A stretch of DNA of 64,000 bases from Bacteroidetes bacterium UBA4416 (GCA_002390745.1 DGQK01000007.1:70075-134074), one strand, 5' to 3'. Shown: positions 51,268 to 60,474, counted from the first letter of the stretch. Numbers and translations: made by a program. The notes: a model not told the origin generated them from the sequence alone.

Positions 51268-53170
51268 AACAAGAACAGCCCATGGTTCCCCAAAACGCCT
51301 GATAATTATTCACCGGAATATTGCTTAACCGGGCAAAATTATGATTATGGCCGTGTACATGACATGAACCCATACAACTGTGAATTTGGTTTGCAATAGC
51401 CATCATACGCTTAGCTTTAGTGGCAGCATTTTTGGTCCTGATATCTGCCAATCGGCCTCCGTAATTGTTTAGTCCGGGATAAGCGCCATTGTAGGTGTTG
51501 TTAGGCGACCAATCGGGTAATACAGGTATAGTAGGCGGAGCCATCGTGGAAAATTGGTCTTTTGCATATACAATTTTACCATTTACAATGGTTAGTACGG
51601 ATTCAATCGATTTAATTTCTTCATCGGCAACAGAAAACAGATCTTTGGTCAATACCACAATATCACCTAATTGTCCTTCTGCGATAGATCCCTTTTTACC
51701 CGCTTCCGAACTAAACCAGGCGCTGCCTTTGGTGTAGAGCTCTACGGCTTTTTCGCGGGACAGGATATTGTCGTTTTCATACATCTGCAATCCGCCTATT
51801 GTTTTACCGGTAGAAAGCCAATAAATCCCTATCCAGGGATTGTAGCTGGCCACCCTTGTTGCATCGGTTCCTGCTCCTATTGGCACACCGCTTTCGATCA
51901 TTTTGGCAATCGGTGGCGTATGTTGTAAGGCTTCTTTACCATACCTCTCCAGGAAATATTCTCCCTGAAAAGCAATGCGGTGTTGCACAGCGATACCACC
52001 CCCAAGGGCTTTAATTCGTTCAATATTTTTTTCGGTAACCGTTTCGGCGTGATCAATAATCCAATTCAGCCCTTCAAAAGGAATATCCTGGTTTACTTTT
52101 TCAAAAACATTCAGAAATCGGTTAATGCTTTCGTCATACGTTGCGTGAATTCTAAACGGCCATCTGTTGGAAACCAATAAGCGTACAACTTTTTCAAGTT
52201 CAGCTTCCATCGTATCGGGCAAATCCGGCCGGGGTTGCAGGAAATCTTCAAAATCAGCCGAACTGTATACCAACATTTCGCCACCACCGTTGTGTCGGTA
52301 CATATCGTTACCTTTATGCAACGGAACATTTTTTACCCAGGTTTCAAAATCTTCATATTCCTTTTTAGGATTTTGAGTAAACAAGTTATAGGCAATTCTT
52401 ACAGTCAACAAATCATCCGCATTCAACTGCTCAATCACTTTGTAATCATCCGGATAGGCTTGTCCGCCTCCACCGGCATCCACCACACTGGTAATCCCCA
52501 ATCTGTTCAATTCTTTCATGAAATGGCGGGTAGAATTTACCTGATGCTCCAAAGAAAGTTTTGGAGCTTTGGCTAACGTGGCATAAAGTATAGAAGCGTT
52601 TGGTGTAGCAATGATCAGCCCGGTTGGATTTCCGTCTATGTCACGCTCAATTCTTCCGCCGGTTGGCTCAGGGGTATTTTTCGTATAGCCTACCGCACGC
52701 AATGCCGCTGCATTTAATAAAGCTCTATCGTACAAATGCAAAATAAACACAGGGGTATCTGGTGCAATTTCATTAATTTCTTTCAACGTTGGCAAGCGTC
52801 TTTCTTTAAATTGAAATTCACTCCAACCTCCTACTACTCTTACCCATTGAGGACTTGGTGTTTTGGCGACTTGCTGTTTCAACATTTCCATCGCATCGGC
52901 CAAAGAAGGAACACCTTCCCAACGCAGCTCCATATTATAGGATAAACCTCCACGGATCAAGTGGGTATGGGAATCGTTTAAGCCTGGGATAGCCGTACTT
53001 TTTTTGAGATCGATCTTCGTCACATCATCAGGAGCCCCTTGCAATACTTCCGCATCGTTTCCTACTTTAAAGAATTTTCCATCCTTGATGTGTACTGCCG
53101 TTACAAAAGATTTCTTTTCGTCGGCTGTAAAAATTTTACCGTTGTACAGAACGTACTCTTGTGATTTCAT
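51257..53170 (-). CDS. Cytosolic amidohydrolase with Cys/His-rich tail
   Basis: 637 residues, paralogue of the exported amidohydrolase at 43356-45137 but without a signal peptide (starts MKSQEYVLYNGKIFTADEKK). Metal motifs: DSHTHLIRGG, RIHATYDES, IDHAE and GTDATRVASYNPW. After the normal end (LPDWSPNNTYNGAYPG) a 70-residue extension carries HSCMGSCHVHGHNHN and finishes MGCSCFAF, a probable metal-binding tail. Known of the family: amide or ester hydrolysis. It heads a block of genes down to 45228 on the minus strand. Confidence 0.9.
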   Translation of the reverse strand: MKSQEYVLYNGKIFTADEKKSFVTAVHIKDGKFFKVGNDAEVLQGAPDDVTKIDLKKSTAIPGLNDSHTHLIRGGLSYNMELRWEGVPSLADAMEMLKQQVAKTPSPQWVRVVGGWSEFQFKERRLPTLKEINEIAPDTPVFILHLYDRALLNAAALRAVGYTKNTPEPTGGRIERDIDGNPTGLIIATPNASILYATLAKAPKLSLEHQVNSTRHFMKELNRLGITSVVDAGGGGQAYPDDYKVIEQLNADDLLTVRIAYNLFTQNPKKEYEDFETWVKNVPLHKGNDMYRHNGGGEMLVYSSADFEDFLQPRPDLPDTMEAELEKVVRLLVSNRWPFRIHATYDESINRFLNVFEKVNQDIPFEGLNWIIDHAETVTEKNIERIKALGGGIAVQHRIAFQGEYFLERYGKEALQHTPPIAKMIESGVPIGAGTDATRVASYNPWIGIYWLSTGKTIGGLQMYENDNILSREKAVELYTKGSAWFSSEAGKKGSIAEGQLGDIVVLTKDLFSVADEEIKSIESVLTIVNGKIVYAKDQFSTMAPPTIPVLPDWSPNNTYNGAYPGLNNYGGRLADIRTKNAATKAKRMMAIANQIHSCMGSCHVHGHNHNFARLSNIPVNNYQAFWGTMGCSCFAF

Positions 53171-53202
53171 AGCTTTTTTTTTATAGTTAGTTTTATTAGA
53201 CC

Positions 53203-53221
53203 AAATCTGTCCATCAGATTT
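53203..53221. promoter_or_regulatory. Inverted repeat upstream of cytosolic amidohydrolase
   Basis: Arms AAATCTG and CAGATTT with a 5-base spacer, about 33-51 bases before the start codon. On the minus strand it contains CAGATTTG, one mismatch from a -7 box. A candidate operator. Confidence 0.4.
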
Positions 53222-53328
53222 ATCATTCGATCTTTTTTCTAATTCGATGAACTATTAAATTAAATGTAAGCCGATACGATGTTTTATTTTCGATAAAAGT
53301 AGTATTCTTTTTATCAAGTTGCAGCGCA

Positions 53329-54945
53329 TTAAAATTTTTCTTGTTCAATAGAGTACATTCTGTTAAAAAGAGGCTTCAATCCAATCTGATGAGTTACCAT
53401 AAGCACTGTAAGTCGGGGATATGTTTTCCTTATATTGTTAAAAATTTCAAGCGCCGAAACAAGATCAATCCCCGCAGTAGGTTCATCAATGATCAATAAT
53501 TCGGGTGACTGCAACAATGCCTGGGCAAGCAATAATTTCTTACGCTGTCCACCACTCAAATACTGTCCATCTTCGCCCAGCCAAGTGTTTAAGCCCTGAA
53601 GCAAGGTTTGGAACCAGGTTTTCAAACCTACTACTTGCAAGGTGTTTAAGATGGCATCATCACTAGCTCCAAAAAAATTTTCCCTCAATGTGCCTGTGAG
53701 AACAAAGGCCTCCTGGGCTACAAAAATGGCTTTTGGAATTGTTAATTTTTCGATGGGCTCGTTATTCAAAAGTAGCTTTCCCCTGCTTTGGCGGTATTCA
53801 GGATAGAACAAACTGTTGAGTAATGTGGTCTTTCCGGATCCTGTAGGCCCAAAAACACCCAACCATTCTTGTTTTTTTAATTGAATGGAAACTTCCGGAA
53901 ATGAAAGTTTAGCATTGGGGATTTTGACTGACCAATCTTGCAATTGCAGGGATTCGAAAGGCGGAACGCTCCTATTTGAATCTGTATCTGGGCTTTCCTT
54001 TGCCTGCAATAATTCATCCATCGCTTTGATATTTAGATTCAACGCCTTATTTATCGTTTTGGTTGGAACAAATAACTCTGCCAATTCTCCCAATGACAAA
54101 ACCCCAAGAAAAATGCCCGTTGCTAATGTTACATCCATCGAAGCATTTCGGGAGAAATACAAAAGCAATAATGAAAGCAAAGCAAAACCAAGTCCTGTAC
54201 AGAAACTCAGCAGCAATTGCTGACGTTGCAATTTTTTTTCAAAGGACAAAATAAGTTCGGCATCTTGGTGAGCCGTGTAAACCACTTTATCCATCAATTG
54301 GTATTGTGCAATTTCAATAGACGCTTGAAAGCTTTGGGTGAGAAAAGCCTGTTGTTTTATTTTCAACCCGTGAATTTTCCGCGTGTAGTCATCGTTGTTT
54401 CTTAAAACCAATGCGGGAAGCAAAAATACAATCCCGATGCCGCCCGAAAGAAGCAATAATCCTAAACCTAAATTCATAGGCAATAAATATCCAACACTTG
54501 CCAAAAAAGCCACCACAAAACCAAACAAAGGGATCAGCCAGAGCAAAAAATAATTTTGAACGGCTTCAATTCCGTAAACAACAGTATGAACGATACTGCT
54601 GATGTTTTGCTGCTGTTTTTGTGCAAAAGGCAAACGACTTACTTTTTCAAAGATCTTGAGTTGTAACGATTGTTCCACTTGCAATAACGTGCGGTGATTC
54701 TCAGTTTTTTCGGCATATTTCACGCCCGAACGTAAAATCGCCAATAAACGAATGGTAGTGGACGGGAAAATATACGAGAACGTGGTATTTGCCGTGATGA
54801 AAACCACCGCACAGGTTGCCAGAAACCACCCTGCAATAGCGGGTAACATCACAAAAGATACTGCCCAAAGCAGAGCCAGAGCAATGCCAACGAGCCAATT
54901 TCTCTTGTAAGGAAATACGATATGTTGCAGGATAAACTTATTCAT
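53329..54945 (-). CDS. cydC: Cytochrome bd biogenesis ABC exporter subunit CydC
   Basis: 538 residues. An N-terminal membrane domain with six helices is followed by an ABC domain with Walker A (GPTGSGKTT), signature YLSGGQRKKLLLAQALL and Walker B LLIIDEPTAGID. The EKTENHRTLLQVEQSLQLKIFEKV segment is typical of CydC. Known role: with CydD exports glutathione or heme to the periplasm for cytochrome bd assembly. Its start overlaps cydD by eight bases. Confidence 0.88.
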   Translation of the reverse strand: MNKFILQHIVFPYKRNWLVGIALALLWAVSFVMLPAIAGWFLATCAVVFITANTTFSYIFPSTTIRLLAILRSGVKYAEKTENHRTLLQVEQSLQLKIFEKVSRLPFAQKQQQNISSIVHTVVYGIEAVQNYFLLWLIPLFGFVVAFLASVGYLLPMNLGLGLLLLSGGIGIVFLLPALVLRNNDDYTRKIHGLKIKQQAFLTQSFQASIEIAQYQLMDKVVYTAHQDAELILSFEKKLQRQQLLLSFCTGLGFALLSLLLLYFSRNASMDVTLATGIFLGVLSLGELAELFVPTKTINKALNLNIKAMDELLQAKESPDTDSNRSVPPFESLQLQDWSVKIPNAKLSFPEVSIQLKKQEWLGVFGPTGSGKTTLLNSLFYPEYRQSRGKLLLNNEPIEKLTIPKAIFVAQEAFVLTGTLRENFFGASDDAILNTLQVVGLKTWFQTLLQGLNTWLGEDGQYLSGGQRKKLLLAQALLQSPELLIIDEPTAGIDLVSALEIFNNIRKTYPRLTVLMVTHQIGLKPLFNRMYSIEQEKF

Positions 54946-56596
54946 TTTCGTATTCCTGTTGTCCCCGGTTTAAGTTAATTTGTTGCAAAGCCATCGGTTG
55001 AAAAACCGCATCGTGCGAAGCCACCATCACCAAATGCGATTGGGAAAGTGCCTCTATTTGTTTAGCAATTTTATATGACGTTTCTTCATCCAAATTGGCG
55101 GTAGGTTCATCTAATATCACGATGGGTTTGAGATGGGCTAAAAGTCTGGCAAAAGATACCAACTGTTTTTGTCCGCCCGAAAGTTGAATGCCATTGTGCG
55201 AAAGAACCGTTTCTGTAACCGAAGTTTCCTTTGGAAGTATTTCTGTAAGCTGAGATGTTGTAAGAATTTGCTGAAATGTTTCCTTATCCAAAGGCGTTGC
55301 GAGCTGAATGTTGTCTGCAATGGTACCATCAAACAAAAACGGAAATTGGTTCATATATACCGAATGCCGTTTGAGCCAATCGCTTGCTTGTTCATTCCCG
55401 GTATGAATGCAAATATTCCCATCATTCGGCTGTAGATAACCCGCCAAAAGTTTCAACAAAGTAGATTTTCCGGAACCTGAAATTCCTTTCACCAAAACCA
55501 AACCTTTTGCAGGAAGTTCAAAATTTAATTCGTGCAAAACCCATAATCCATCACTGCGATAACGGAAGCTCACGTTTTGAAATCGGATACCTTCGGTTAT
55601 TTCATCTTGAACATTATTTTCAATGTTATTTTCTTTTGGAGCGTTGTTGAAAATAGGAAACAGTGTTTCGGCAACTGCAATGGCCCGGTTTCTGTCGTGA
55701 TAAGCACTTACAAATTTTCTTAAGTAAAAATAATAGTAAGGCACAAGCATCAATAAAAACAATGATTTCTGAAAATCGTAGCCTTTCTTTCCAAAATATT
55801 CGGGCATATACCCCAGTAAACTCAATCCTAAATAAATGGCAACCAATGCAATACTAAAGGTGATGAAAAACTCCATCAACGACGAGGAAAGCATGGCAAT
55901 CTTCATGACTTTTTGGGTGGCGTGGTTCAGCTCATTGCTTTTCTGAGAAAGAAATTCTTTCTGCTGAGGCACAACGCCCAATTGTTGCAATCCTGCAAGG
56001 GCCTTTAACCTGTTTTGAAAGATGGATGCGTATTGCAAAAACAAATGAATGTGTTTTTCGTGAATGCTTTCAGCACCGTAACCTACGGAAATCATTTGTA
56101 CCGGAATAAGCAAGAGGGAAAGCAACAGCATCACAAAAACGACTTTATCGGTATAGAAAAAAGCCATTAACATGATTGTGCTCACTATCACCGAAGCCAT
56201 TGCATAAAATACAAATTGCGAAAAATAAGGACGGGCTTTATCAGGTAAATTGCTTACATAATTGGCAGCAGTATTAGGTTCCAAATGGTGCTGTGAGAAA
56301 AGGGCATTTATTGCATCGCTTTTCATTTTTTGAATGATTGAAAATCCTTCCAAATCGGCTTGCCAGCCTGCCAACGCAGCAAAAGAAAATCTAAGCAGCA
56401 ATGCAGCACCTGCAAATAGTAAAAACCAACAGCTTATCTCATTGCCTTTGAGCCAATACCCTATGTAAGCCGAGCTGTAATGTGCAAAGCCCACATAGGA
56501 AAGCGAACTCAACGCAATGCAGCATCCTGCCCAAAACCATCTTGATTTTGAAGCAGTGACATGCGCATGCAGCCATTGATTTGCAGGTTTACTCAC
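54938..56596 (-). CDS. cydD: Cytochrome bd biogenesis ABC exporter subunit CydD
   Basis: 552 residues. An ABC exporter half with a six-helix membrane domain and an ABC domain: Walker A GISGSGKST, signature QLSGGQKQLVSFARLL, Walker B IVILDEPTANLDEE. The loop VPQQKEFLSQKSNELNHATQK and VMKIAMLSSSLMEFF fit CydD. It overlaps the small membrane gene upstream by eight bases and cydC downstream by eight bases, a tightly coupled operon. Confidence 0.88.
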   Translation of the reverse strand: MSKPANQWLHAHVTASKSRWFWAGCCIALSSLSYVGFAHYSSAYIGYWLKGNEISCWFLLFAGAALLLRFSFAALAGWQADLEGFSIIQKMKSDAINALFSQHHLEPNTAANYVSNLPDKARPYFSQFVFYAMASVIVSTIMLMAFFYTDKVVFVMLLLSLLLIPVQMISVGYGAESIHEKHIHLFLQYASIFQNRLKALAGLQQLGVVPQQKEFLSQKSNELNHATQKVMKIAMLSSSLMEFFITFSIALVAIYLGLSLLGYMPEYFGKKGYDFQKSLFLLMLVPYYYFYLRKFVSAYHDRNRAIAVAETLFPIFNNAPKENNIENNVQDEITEGIRFQNVSFRYRSDGLWVLHELNFELPAKGLVLVKGISGSGKSTLLKLLAGYLQPNDGNICIHTGNEQASDWLKRHSVYMNQFPFLFDGTIADNIQLATPLDKETFQQILTTSQLTEILPKETSVTETVLSHNGIQLSGGQKQLVSFARLLAHLKPIVILDEPTANLDEETSYKIAKQIEALSQSHLVMVASHDAVFQPMALQQINLNRGQQEYENE

Positions 56597-56771
56597 CTAT
56601 GTTGTTTTTATCTCTAGTTACTACCGGAACTAAAAGACCGCCAACAATAGCAAAACCAATACAGAAATACATGCCTTTCTCTGCTCCAAAAGCACACAGA
56701 AAGAATAGCATAAGGACGATTGCCAAAGCGATCCAAACGATATTCAATAAGATTAATACAAGTTTATTCAT
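56589..56771 (-). CDS. Small two-helix membrane protein between cydB and cydD
   Basis: 60 residues, MNKLVLILLNIVWIALAIVL then FFCIGFAIVGGLLVPV-like second helix and a short charged tail. It ends within the cydD start (eight-base overlap) and begins 11 bases after the cydB stop. Such positions often hold CydX/CydS-type accessory subunits, but those are usually single-helix, so this may be a distinct accessory subunit. Confidence 0.7.
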   Translation of the reverse strand: MNKLVLILLNIVWIALAIVLMLFFLCAFGAEKGMYFCIGFAIVGGLLVPVVTRDKNNIGE

Positions 56772-56782
56772 GGTTGTAAAGT

Positions 56783-57769
56783 TTAGTCTTCTGTAACGGT
56801 GGTTTGTTTTCCTCTGAAAACTTTGGCAGCATATAGGTTGTACCACAACACAATAGGGAACGTGAGTGATACACCCGAAACCAAAAATACCAGGCCACTC
56901 TGGCTGGCACTTACTTCCTGAGAAAGCGGAACGGCAGGCGAAATGTATGGAAACATAAAAACACCTATACCAATGACAAGAAGAGAGCATAAAAGAAAAG
57001 AAAATATAAATGGGGAAGTGATTGCCTTTCTCAAACTGCTGTTAGAATAATAAGCAATAATGAATAATAAGATCCCAATAATGAATCCTGCAACAATGAG
57101 CAATACGGTTTTTCGGGTTTCTCCTAATCTTAAAACCAGGCTTCCGTTTTGTGCCATGATCAATAACAAGACCGAAAGAATGACTAACAACGCAATGGTA
57201 AAAATTTTGCCATATTTTTTGGCATCATCTTCTAATACGCCACTTGTTTTTTCGTATTGGCGGTTCATCCCATTTACACTGTATAGAAATACAAGGAGCA
57301 ACACCACAAGAACCTTGATCCAAACAGGATTGATGAAAGCCGGATTAAAAAATGGCGTGATCAAATTACCAACGATGGCTCCCTGACAAATGACCAACAA
57401 CCAACTCGAAGCAACGAAAATAAACCGAAGGATTTTTTCGTACGTTGTATTTTTAGGGTCCTGAAATTCTAAACTTACCCCACGCAAAATAAACCCTAAA
57501 ATTACCCCTATAAATAATAAATAATTATCTGGCAATACGGTGGCATAAATCCCCGGGAAACCGCCCCATAACAAGGTCCCGATAAGGATGATCCAGCTTT
57601 CGTTTCCGTCCCAAACAGTATCGATGACAGACACCAAAACTCTTTGTTTGGCATTTGTGCTTTGAAGTGGAAGCCAAAGTCCAATCCCAATATCGTATCC
57701 ATCTAACGTAATATAGGCGATCAATGCAATGCCGATAAGTATAAGTGCAAAATAAACTTCTGTTGACAT
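56783..57769 (-). CDS. cydB: Cytochrome bd ubiquinol oxidase subunit II (CydB/CioB)
   Basis: 328 residues with eight membrane helices. Typical segments: ITLDGYDIGIGLWLP, DTVWDGNESWIILIGTLLWGGFP, and ILRGVSLEFQ. It lies five bases after cydA. Known role: with CydA reduces oxygen to water at high affinity, contributes to respiratory protection against sulfide, NO and peroxide. Confidence 0.95.
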   Translation of the reverse strand: MSTEVYFALILIGIALIAYITLDGYDIGIGLWLPLQSTNAKQRVLVSVIDTVWDGNESWIILIGTLLWGGFPGIYATVLPDNYLLFIGVILGFILRGVSLEFQDPKNTTYEKILRFIFVASSWLLVICQGAIVGNLITPFFNPAFINPVWIKVLVVLLLVFLYSVNGMNRQYEKTSGVLEDDAKKYGKIFTIALLVILSVLLLIMAQNGSLVLRLGETRKTVLLIVAGFIIGILLFIIAYYSNSSLRKAITSPFIFSFLLCSLLVIGIGVFMFPYISPAVPLSQEVSASQSGLVFLVSGVSLTFPIVLWYNLYAAKVFRGKQTTVTED

Positions 57770-57774
57770 TGGGC

Positions 57775-59142
57775 TTATGAATTTTGATGGTTAATAGATG
57801 TACTGTTGCCTGGTGCCGCCAAAGTAGTGGTTGCCGGAATCCCGAGTTTTATATGTTTTAAGACAAATCTTATGTAATAAAACAACATAACGCCATAGAT
57901 AAGGAGAATGAAGAATAAAGAGGTTTTTACAAAGCCCGATTGCAAGAGGCTGTAAGCCTGATCGGTTCTGAGCAATCCATAAACTACGAACGGCTGCCTG
58001 CCTACTTCGGCGGTGAGCCACCCGCAGATAACAGCAATAAAGCCCATGGGAGTCATCCAAAGCGCAAATTTGTGTAAAAACCGGCTCGTGAAAAAGTTTC
58101 CCCGGAATCGGGCGAATAGACCGGCAAAGGCCATACAAAAAATGGCAATCACAATAAAGAACATCACCCGAAAGGTGTAGAAAATAAAATTGACATCAGG
58201 CTGTTTATCCACAGGCACTGTGGTAATGCTTGGGATTGGCTTATTGATGTCGTTGTTCACCAAAAGCCCTCCCAGCTTGGGAATTCCAAGTACCCATTTA
58301 TTTACCTGGTGTTCCTGATCGGCATTTATAGCAAGATACCATGAGGTACTGTTGCCTGTGAAATGGCCTTCCAGCGCCAGCAATTTCCCCATTTGTCCGC
58401 CATCTAAACCTACTTTGAATACGGTTTGATCTCCAAACCAAAACTGAAATGCCACAACGGTGGTTAGAACAATCATGCTTTGATTAAAGGATTTTCTGAA
58501 AACCTCAACATTTCTTTTTTTGAGCAAATTATAAGCAGCAACTCCATTAACCAAAAGTGACGACGCTAAGGCGAAGCCCAGCATGATATGTATAAGCCGA
58601 TAGGCAAAAGAAACATTAAAGATGACCTTCATCCAATCCTGGGCTAAAAACTGCCCGTCTTTGATGAGATAACCGCCGGGTGTTTGCATCCAGGAGTTGG
58701 CGCTCAATATCCAGGTCATGGAAAGTATGGTTCCCAAAGCCACCATGCCATTGGAAAAGAGCATCATCTTCTTACTTACTTTATTGCTCCCGAACAGGAA
58801 AATGCCGATAAAACCAGCTTCCAGAAAGAATGCCGTGATTACTTCCATACTGATAATTACTCCGAGAATAGGACCTACAGCATGAGCATACCTTGCCCAG
58901 TTAATTCCAAATTCAAAGGTCATCATTGTGCCGGTAACGACGCCCAAACCAAAACCTACGGCAAAAACTTTCTTCCAATAATTGTGTAGTTTCAGATAAG
59001 TTTCATCATTGGTTTTTAGATATTTTGCGTACCAGTAAAATAGCCAGCAACTCAATCCGACGGATATTGCCGGAAAGACAATGTGGGTAGCGGCCGTGAT
59101 GCCAAACTGCCAACGGGACAGCATTTCAAGTTCTGGAGTCAT
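57775..59142 (-). CDS. cydA: Cytochrome bd ubiquinol oxidase subunit I (CydA/CioA type)
   Basis: 455 residues. The heme-ligand His is in ATHIVFPAISVG (about 18) and YRLIHIMLGFAL (about 185). GHFTGN and GWLTAEVGRQPFVVYGLLRT are further family marks. The Q-loop region is short, as in cyanide-insensitive (CIO) type oxidases. It is the first gene of cydAB-small-cydDC. Confidence 0.95.
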   Translation of the reverse strand: MTPELEMLSRWQFGITAATHIVFPAISVGLSCWLFYWYAKYLKTNDETYLKLHNYWKKVFAVGFGLGVVTGTMMTFEFGINWARYAHAVGPILGVIISMEVITAFFLEAGFIGIFLFGSNKVSKKMMLFSNGMVALGTILSMTWILSANSWMQTPGGYLIKDGQFLAQDWMKVIFNVSFAYRLIHIMLGFALASSLLVNGVAAYNLLKKRNVEVFRKSFNQSMIVLTTVVAFQFWFGDQTVFKVGLDGGQMGKLLALEGHFTGNSTSWYLAINADQEHQVNKWVLGIPKLGGLLVNNDINKPIPSITTVPVDKQPDVNFIFYTFRVMFFIVIAIFCMAFAGLFARFRGNFFTSRFLHKFALWMTPMGFIAVICGWLTAEVGRQPFVVYGLLRTDQAYSLLQSGFVKTSLFFILLIYGVMLFYYIRFVLKHIKLGIPATTTLAAPGNSTSINHQNS

Positions 59143-59183
59143 TCTTGTGTTTTTGAATAAGCGTATGGATTCTTAATTTATAG

Positions 59184-59759
59184 TTAGTGTTTAGGCGTCG
59201 TGGTAGAATTGGCGCTGATGCCTGAAGAGGAACTTGTGGAGGCCGGGTCAGAGGAATCGCTGTTGCTGTTATCATCCCGGTCCACAGCTTGTTGTTCCAG
59301 GTTTGCCCGATGAAAAATTGTGGTAACCAATAGGGCGACCAGGCTTCCGACAATCACGCCGATGACCCTGGTTGATGCCCTTTCAAATGGAGTTCCGGCA
59401 GTAGCAGTCATCATCATAATAATAATGACGGTTGCAAAAGCAGGCCTGATTTCGTTTTGTATGTTGAACAGATAGCAAATAGCTAAAATCAAAAGAACTG
59501 CACAGGCAACCACCCAAAGGCTGTCTGAATTTGTCATGAGTCCTAAAAATCCAACAAAAGCCCCAATAAAGTTCGACATAATTCTCGCTTTTGCCATAGG
59601 AATAGTATCGGTACCATCAGGAGATAAAATCATTAATCCGGAAACGAAATATAAGGCAGGGTTAGCAATGTCAAACCATAAAGTAATACCTTGGATGAGG
59701 ACTAATGTGAAAAAACATTTCCCGAAATACACAAGAAAACTTTTGAGTTTGGCTGACAT
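59184..59759 (-). CDS. FUSC family membrane protein
   Basis: 191 residues with about five membrane helices (15-160) and a Ser/Asp/Thr-rich soluble tail (DDNSNSDSSDPASTSSSSG). The RASTRVIGVIVGSLVALLV segment resembles FUSC (aromatic acid exporter/fusaric-acid resistance) half domains. It is short for that family and might pair with itself. It begins the cyd unit, 41 bases before cydA. Confidence 0.75.
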   Translation of the reverse strand: MSAKLKSFLVYFGKCFFTLVLIQGITLWFDIANPALYFVSGLMILSPDGTDTIPMAKARIMSNFIGAFVGFLGLMTNSDSLWVVACAVLLILAICYLFNIQNEIRPAFATVIIIMMMTATAGTPFERASTRVIGVIVGSLVALLVTTIFHRANLEQQAVDRDDNSNSDSSDPASTSSSSGISANSTTTPKH

Positions 59760-59862
59760 TTTTTTAAAAAATCTTAGTTAACGTACGTATTAGTTGCTAA
59801 ATTTTAATAGCCCTGTCTTTTTCAGACAATTGTTCATCCATTCTTCCGCAAGGTTTTTTTAC

Positions 59863-60075
59863 TCATTGATACTTTAAAGAAGTAAACATCAGGAATGTCT
59901 GCCCTGAACGTTTGCCAAATCTTTCAATGAATGCGTTTCGTGTTGGTAGCCGCGCTGTATAGTGCTTTTTTAGCCTAATGCTATTAGATTCACAAAACAG
60001 TTCCAGCACAGCCGGTAATAAGTTCAGGGCCATTGTAGGTCAGTCCAAAAGAACCCGGCCGATAGCAGGCGCATA
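59863..60075 (-). pseudogene. Degenerate IS3-family transposase (OrfB) C-terminal fragment
   Basis: A 56-codon frame from 60033 to a TGA at 59863 reads LELFCESNSIRLKKHYTARL then PTRNAFIERFGKRSGQTFL, matching the end of IS3 OrfB transposases (typically PGKPTQNAFIERFNRTYREEVL); the Glu of IERF is the catalytic E. Just upstream, in the next frame, YNGPELIT matches the DNGPEF motif with its catalytic D, so at least one frameshift separates them. The inverted ends of the element were not found. Confidence 0.75.
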
Positions 60076-60274
60076 GCCTGCAAACCATCAGCTCACTATA
60101 GGAGATCGATGGCGGGTAACTTCAGCGCTATTATTCAGAAAAGGAAATTTATTAGAACTGGTCTTTCCTGAAGAAAATTCTATAATAAGAAAAAGCAGGC
60201 ATTTCGAACCGAAAAAAGTAACAAAAGCCTTTTCTCAAATTTCCTTATTATCAAGCTTTTTAGACCAAAAAACA

Positions 60275-60311
60275 AAAGGACTTAGTATTACTAAAAACAC
60301 TAAGTCCCTTT
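60275..60311 (-). terminator. Terminator of tRNA-Ser
   Basis: Arms GGACTTAGT and ACTAAGTCC, flanked by AAAA and TTTT, just past the tRNA 3' end on the minus strand, followed by TTTTGTTTTTT. Confidence 0.85.
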
Positions 60312-60313
60312 TG

Positions 60314-60398
60314 CGGAGAAAGAGGGATTCGAACCCCCGGAACCTCGCGGTTCAACAGTTTTCAAGACTGCCGCAATCGACCACTCTGCCATTTCTCC
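60314..60398 (-). tRNA. tRNA-Ser (anticodon UGA)
   Basis: 85 nt on the minus strand. Acceptor GGAGAAA pairs with TTTCTCC, the anticodon loop CTTGAAA gives UGA, a long variable arm pairs GAACC with GGTTC, and the T-arm has GGTTCGAATCC. CCA is not encoded. Its 3' end faces the accessory block. Confidence 0.97.
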
Positions 60399-60474
60399 GG
60401 GGGCGAAATTACTACTTTTTTTTATTTTACAAGCGATTTCTATAAAATTATTTTTTGTCGTACCTTTATAGGGC

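Larger units (their letters stand above)
59760..60313. other. Gap with IS3 remnant and tRNA terminator
   Basis: Apart from the transposase remnant and the hairpin listed separately, I see no gene. A palindromic ACGTACGT at about 59778-59788 lies upstream of the FUSC/cyd genes. Most of the rest is A/T-rich. Confidence 0.5.

Noticed and set aside
60314..60398. tRNA-Ser as an integrase attachment site
   Set aside because: I looked for a direct repeat of its 3' end near 37-41 kb and elsewhere and found none; no integrase gene is in the window, so no att sites are called.
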